A stretch of DNA of 5,808 nucleotides from positions 1-5,808 of the forward strand of contig JAJYJR010000399.1 in assembly GCA_021789355.1 (NCBI GenBank), given 5' to 3'. Positions 3,646 to 5,808 of this stretch are shown piece by piece. The translations under genes were made by a program, and so were the position numbers. Within the stretch, counting starts at the first letter, position 1. The number at the start of each line of letters is the position of its first letter. The stretch comes from Chloroflexota bacterium (lineage in GTDB: Bacteria > Chloroflexota > Limnocylindria > Limnocylindrales > CSP1-4). The notes under the pieces are model-generated. The model had not been told where the DNA came from. It was given only the letters and a program-made list of their open reading frames with translations, and did no database searches.

Positions 3646-5808
3646 CTATCCGAGGACGCCCGCCGAGTGGACCGCTCGGTCCTCGCGGTCGGCCGCCGGA
3701 ACGTCACGGGCCACCGGCCCGCCATCGAGCTTGCCGCCATCCACGGCAGCCAATCGAGCCACCCTGCCTGCCCCCTGCGCCTCCCGCGCCAGCCTCGGCA
3801 GTGCCGCGCGGGCGGCCGCCGAGTCCCGCATCGGCAGGTCGGTCCGCCACCGCCCGTCGAACGCGTGCAGCGCCCCGGCCACGGCCGCGGGGGTGGGAAC
3901 CAGCACCGCCTCGCCGGCGCCCTTGGCGCCGTACGGCCCCTCGGGCTGCGGCTCCTCCACGAGGATGCACTCCACGGGCGGCATCGCGGCCGCGGGGATG
4001 ATGCCCAGCGACTTGAGCGTCCCGGCGACCGGGATCCCGCGCTCGAGCGCCAGCTCCTCGGTGAGCGCGAGCCCGAGCCCCATGTGCACCCCGCCCTCGA
4101 CCTGCCCCTCGAGCGCCAGGGGGTTCAGCGCCCGGCCCACGTCGTGCGCGGCGATGACCTTCCCCAGCCGCCCCTGGTCGTCGAGGATCGCCACCTGGGT
4201 CGCCCACCCGTAGGCGAAGTGGGTGACGGGTTCAACGGCGGCGTTGCCGGTGGTCCAGTCGACCACGTACTCGCCGGCGAACTCGCGGCCGGCCAGATCT
4301 TCCAGGCGACCGTCGCCCAGCGCGGCCTTCAGGTGGCGCGCGGCGTCCAGCACCGCCTGTCCCCCGAGCGTCGTCGCGCGCGACGCCGTGGTCTGGCCCG
4401 TGTCCAGCTCGTGCTCCGTGTCGACCACGACGCGGATCCGGTCGGCCGGGATGCCCAGCTCCTGGCTCGCGATCTGCCGGAGGACGGTGTGGACGCCCTG
4501 TCCCATCTCGGTCCACGAGTGGAAGAGCGTCACGCAACCGCCGGGCTCCGGGCGGAGGATCACGTGGCCGCGCTCCGTCATGCCGTTGCCGACCCCGGTG
4601 TTCTTGGCGGCGCAGGCGATCCCGGCGAACCGCGCCGACCGGTAGACGTCGCGAACCGCGAGGAGCGTGCGCCTGACGCCCACGCCAGACCCGAGCAGCT
4701 GCCCCGTCCCGAACCGGTCGCCGGCATCCAGCGCGTTCCGCCAGCGGATCTCCCACCCGTCGATCCCGAGGCGCTCCGCGAGCCGATCGAGGATCCCTTC
4801 GATCGCGAACGTGACCTGCACGACCCCGAATCCGCGCATGGCCCCGGCGGGCGGGTTGTTGGTGTAGACGGCGCGCGCCTCGACGTCGACGTTCGGCACG
4901 CGGTACGCGCCGCAGGCGTGACCCGCGGCCCGCTCGAGCACCTTGTCGCCGACGCTGGCGTACGCCCCGGTGTCGCCGACGATCCGGGCGCGGACGGCCA
5001 GCAACCGGCCTTCGGCGTCGCACCCGGCGGTGTACGCCATGCTCAGCGAGTGGCGCTTGGGGTGCAGCCGGATGCTCTCGCGGCGCGTGAGCGCCAGGTG
5101 GACCGGCCGGCCGGTCAGCAGCGCGAGGAGTGCCGCCTGCCCCTGGACGCTCAGGTCCTCCTTTCCGCCGAACGCGCCGCCGGTGGGGACCTGGGTCACG
5201 CGCACGGCCTGCTCGGGGAGCCCGAGCAGCGACGCGATCTGTCGGCGGTCCTCCCAGGCGCCCTGTCCCTGGGAGTACACGCGCAGGACCGGGGCCGTGA
5301 GCTCTGTGACGACCGGGGCGCCCGCGCCCGCGACCGCGAACTCGCCGACGGGCGGGCCGCCGTTGGGGAACCGCTCCCCCACCTGCGGGTGGCCACGCTC
5401 GATGGAAACACCGTCCCCGCGGCCGGCGTCCAGGCCGTCCCCGCAGCAGTGTCCGGCGTCCGGCCCGTCCCGGCCGGCCGGCATTGCCAGGCAAGCCTCC
5501 GGCTCCAGGAAGGCGTGCTCGACCGGCTGCGTGCGGAACCTCTCCGTCACGACATGCGCCGCCGACGCGAAAGCGGCCTCGACGTCCCCGTGCCGGATGG
5601 TCGAGACCGACAGCAGGTTGCCGCCCTCGTGCACGGCCGGCGCGTCCCCGTCGAGCGCCTGCAACGGGTCCGTCACGGGCTCGAGTACGTGGTACTCCAC
5701 CGCCACGAGCGCCGCGGCCTCGCGGGCCGCGTGGCGCGTCTCCGCCGCCACCGCCGCGAGCACGTCGCCCACGCAGCGCGTCGTCTCTCCCTCGGCCACG
5801 AAGACCGG
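3646..5808 (-). CDS. Molybdenum-cofactor xanthine dehydrogenase-type hydroxylase, large-subunit region; 5' partial
   Basis: Molybdopterin-binding part of a xanthine dehydrogenase/aldehyde oxidase family enzyme, which hydroxylates purines or other N-heterocycles with water as oxygen donor. The frame is open to the right edge; the codons at 5797-5808 (PVFV) read through into VAEGETTRCVGDV, the family's entry into the hammerhead domain, so the GTG at 5799 is internal. Counting from it (717 residues): EHAFLEPEA (94-102), YSQGQG with Q177 (bovine xanthine oxidase Q767), GGAFGGKE with F210 and E214 (F798, E802), AMRGFG with R322 (R912), EMGQGVHT (431-438), TGQTTASRATTLGGQ (467-481) and KGAGE with the general base E630 (E1261). 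The active site thus looks intact. Stretches such as EHAFLEPEACLA and SQGQGAWEDRRQIASLLGL resemble the group named selenium-dependent xanthine dehydrogenase, from memory. Two oddities: about 55 extra residues between 105 and 172, and an Ala/Arg-rich tail after 660. Any 2Fe-2S domains would lie outside the window. Confidence 0.93.
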   Translation of the reverse strand, partial: PVFVAEGETTRCVGDVLAAVAAETRHAAREAAALVAVEYHVLEPVTDPLQALDGDAPAVHEGGNLLSVSTIRHGDVEAAFASAAHVVTERFRTQPVEHAFLEPEACLAMPAGRDGPDAGHCCGDGLDAGRGDGVSIERGHPQVGERFPNGGPPVGEFAVAGAGAPVVTELTAPVLRVYSQGQGAWEDRRQIASLLGLPEQAVRVTQVPTGGAFGGKEDLSVQGQAALLALLTGRPVHLALTRRESIRLHPKRHSLSMAYTAGCDAEGRLLAVRARIVGDTGAYASVGDKVLERAAGHACGAYRVPNVDVEARAVYTNNPPAGAMRGFGVVQVTFAIEGILDRLAERLGIDGWEIRWRNALDAGDRFGTGQLLGSGVGVRRTLLAVRDVYRSARFAGIACAAKNTGVGNGMTERGHVILRPEPGGCVTLFHSWTEMGQGVHTVLRQIASQELGIPADRIRVVVDTEHELDTGQTTASRATTLGGQAVLDAARHLKAALGDGRLEDLAGREFAGEYVVDWTTGNAAVEPVTHFAYGWATQVAILDDQGRLGKVIAAHDVGRALNPLALEGQVEGGVHMGLGLALTEELALERGIPVAGTLKSLGIIPAAAMPPVECILVEEPQPEGPYGAKGAGEAVLVPTPAAVAGALHAFDGRWRTDLPMRDSAAARAALPRLAREAQGAGRVARLAAVDGGKLDGGPVARDVPAADREDRAVHSAGVLG
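5411..5479. repeat. Degenerate in-frame tandem repeat inside the hydroxylase gene
   Basis: On the plus strand CCGTCCCCGC occurs at 5411 and 5435, and CCGTCCC again at 5465. The first two copies are each followed by CCGGCGTCC (5423-5431 and 5453-5461). The copy starts are 24 and 30 nt apart, both multiples of three. In the protein this gives related units around residues 110-130: RDGPDAG, GDGLDAG and RGDG. Confidence 0.6.

Noticed and set aside
3474..3740. Longer 88-residue version of the small ORF
   Set aside because: The upstream ATG has no visible ribosome site and the extension overlaps the hydroxylase 3' end and its stem-loop. The ATG at 3536 has an excellent site.
2358..4001. 547-codon open frame on the plus strand
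   Set aside because: It lies antisense to the acyl-CoA dehydrogenase, the small ORF and the end of the hydroxylase. Its translation is a low-complexity Arg/Pro/Gly/Ala mix with no domain. Long antisense frames are expected in DNA this rich in GC.
5290..5478. Intein or inserted mobile element in the hydroxylase
   Set aside because: The segment is only about 55-60 residues, has no intein splice motifs, no terminal inverted repeats and no target-site duplication. Tandem repeat growth explains part of it better.
5411..5479. CRISPR-like repeat array
   Set aside because: The copies are degenerate, of unequal spacing, in frame with a coding gene, and lack unique spacers of constant length.
4232..5494. 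420-codon open frame on the minus strand
   Set aside because: It is a frame-shifted reading of the molybdenum hydroxylase on the same strand, with no conserved motif.

Overview
The window is a very GC-rich (by eye about 70% or more), densely coded piece of bacterial chromosome with GTG starts and short intergenic gaps. The gene content (branched-chain acyl-CoA catabolism beside a molybdenum hydroxylase of the type often called selenium-dependent xanthine dehydrogenase) and the composition fit a high-GC aerobic or facultative heterotroph such as a soil or sediment Chloroflexota or Actinomycetota lineage. That placement is inference and weakly supported. No tRNA, rRNA, CRISPR array, insertion sequence or phage gene was seen.

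Layout. Plus strand, 1-1747: the C-terminal part of a biotin carboxylase/biotin carrier subunit of an acyl-CoA carboxylase (probably methylcrotonyl-CoA carboxylase alpha), running into a 3-hydroxy-3-methylglutaryl-CoA lyase with almost no gap. These two are sequential parts of the leucine degradation route: carboxylation of 3-methylcrotonyl-CoA, then cleavage of HMG-CoA to acetyl-CoA and acetoacetate. Positions 1741-1780 hold a symmetric GC palindrome between two convergent stop codons, a candidate bidirectional terminator.

Minus strand, 1774-3536 (read right to left): a 20-residue Lys/Pro-rich small ORF with a near-perfect Shine-Dalgarno, then a hairpin, an acyl-CoA dehydrogenase of the short-chain type, and a small four-helix membrane protein whose start lies 8 nt after the dehydrogenase stop. 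The dehydrogenase may supply enoyl-CoA to the pathway on the other strand, but its catalytic Glu is in the SCAD/MCAD position and not the isovaleryl-CoA dehydrogenase position.

Minus strand, 3646-5808: the C-terminal ~720 residues of a molybdenum-cofactor xanthine dehydrogenase-type hydroxylase, cut by the right edge of the window. It keeps the expected active-site residues. It carries an unusual in-frame insertion of about 55 residues built partly from tandem repeats, and an Ala/Arg-rich C-terminal tail. A strong stem-loop follows its stop codon.

Most of the window is ordinary metabolism. The parts most worth a second look are the 20-residue basic ORF and its leader-like setting, the repeat-built insertion in the hydroxylase, and the unknown membrane protein coupled to the dehydrogenase. 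Nothing here is clear evidence of an undescribed system.
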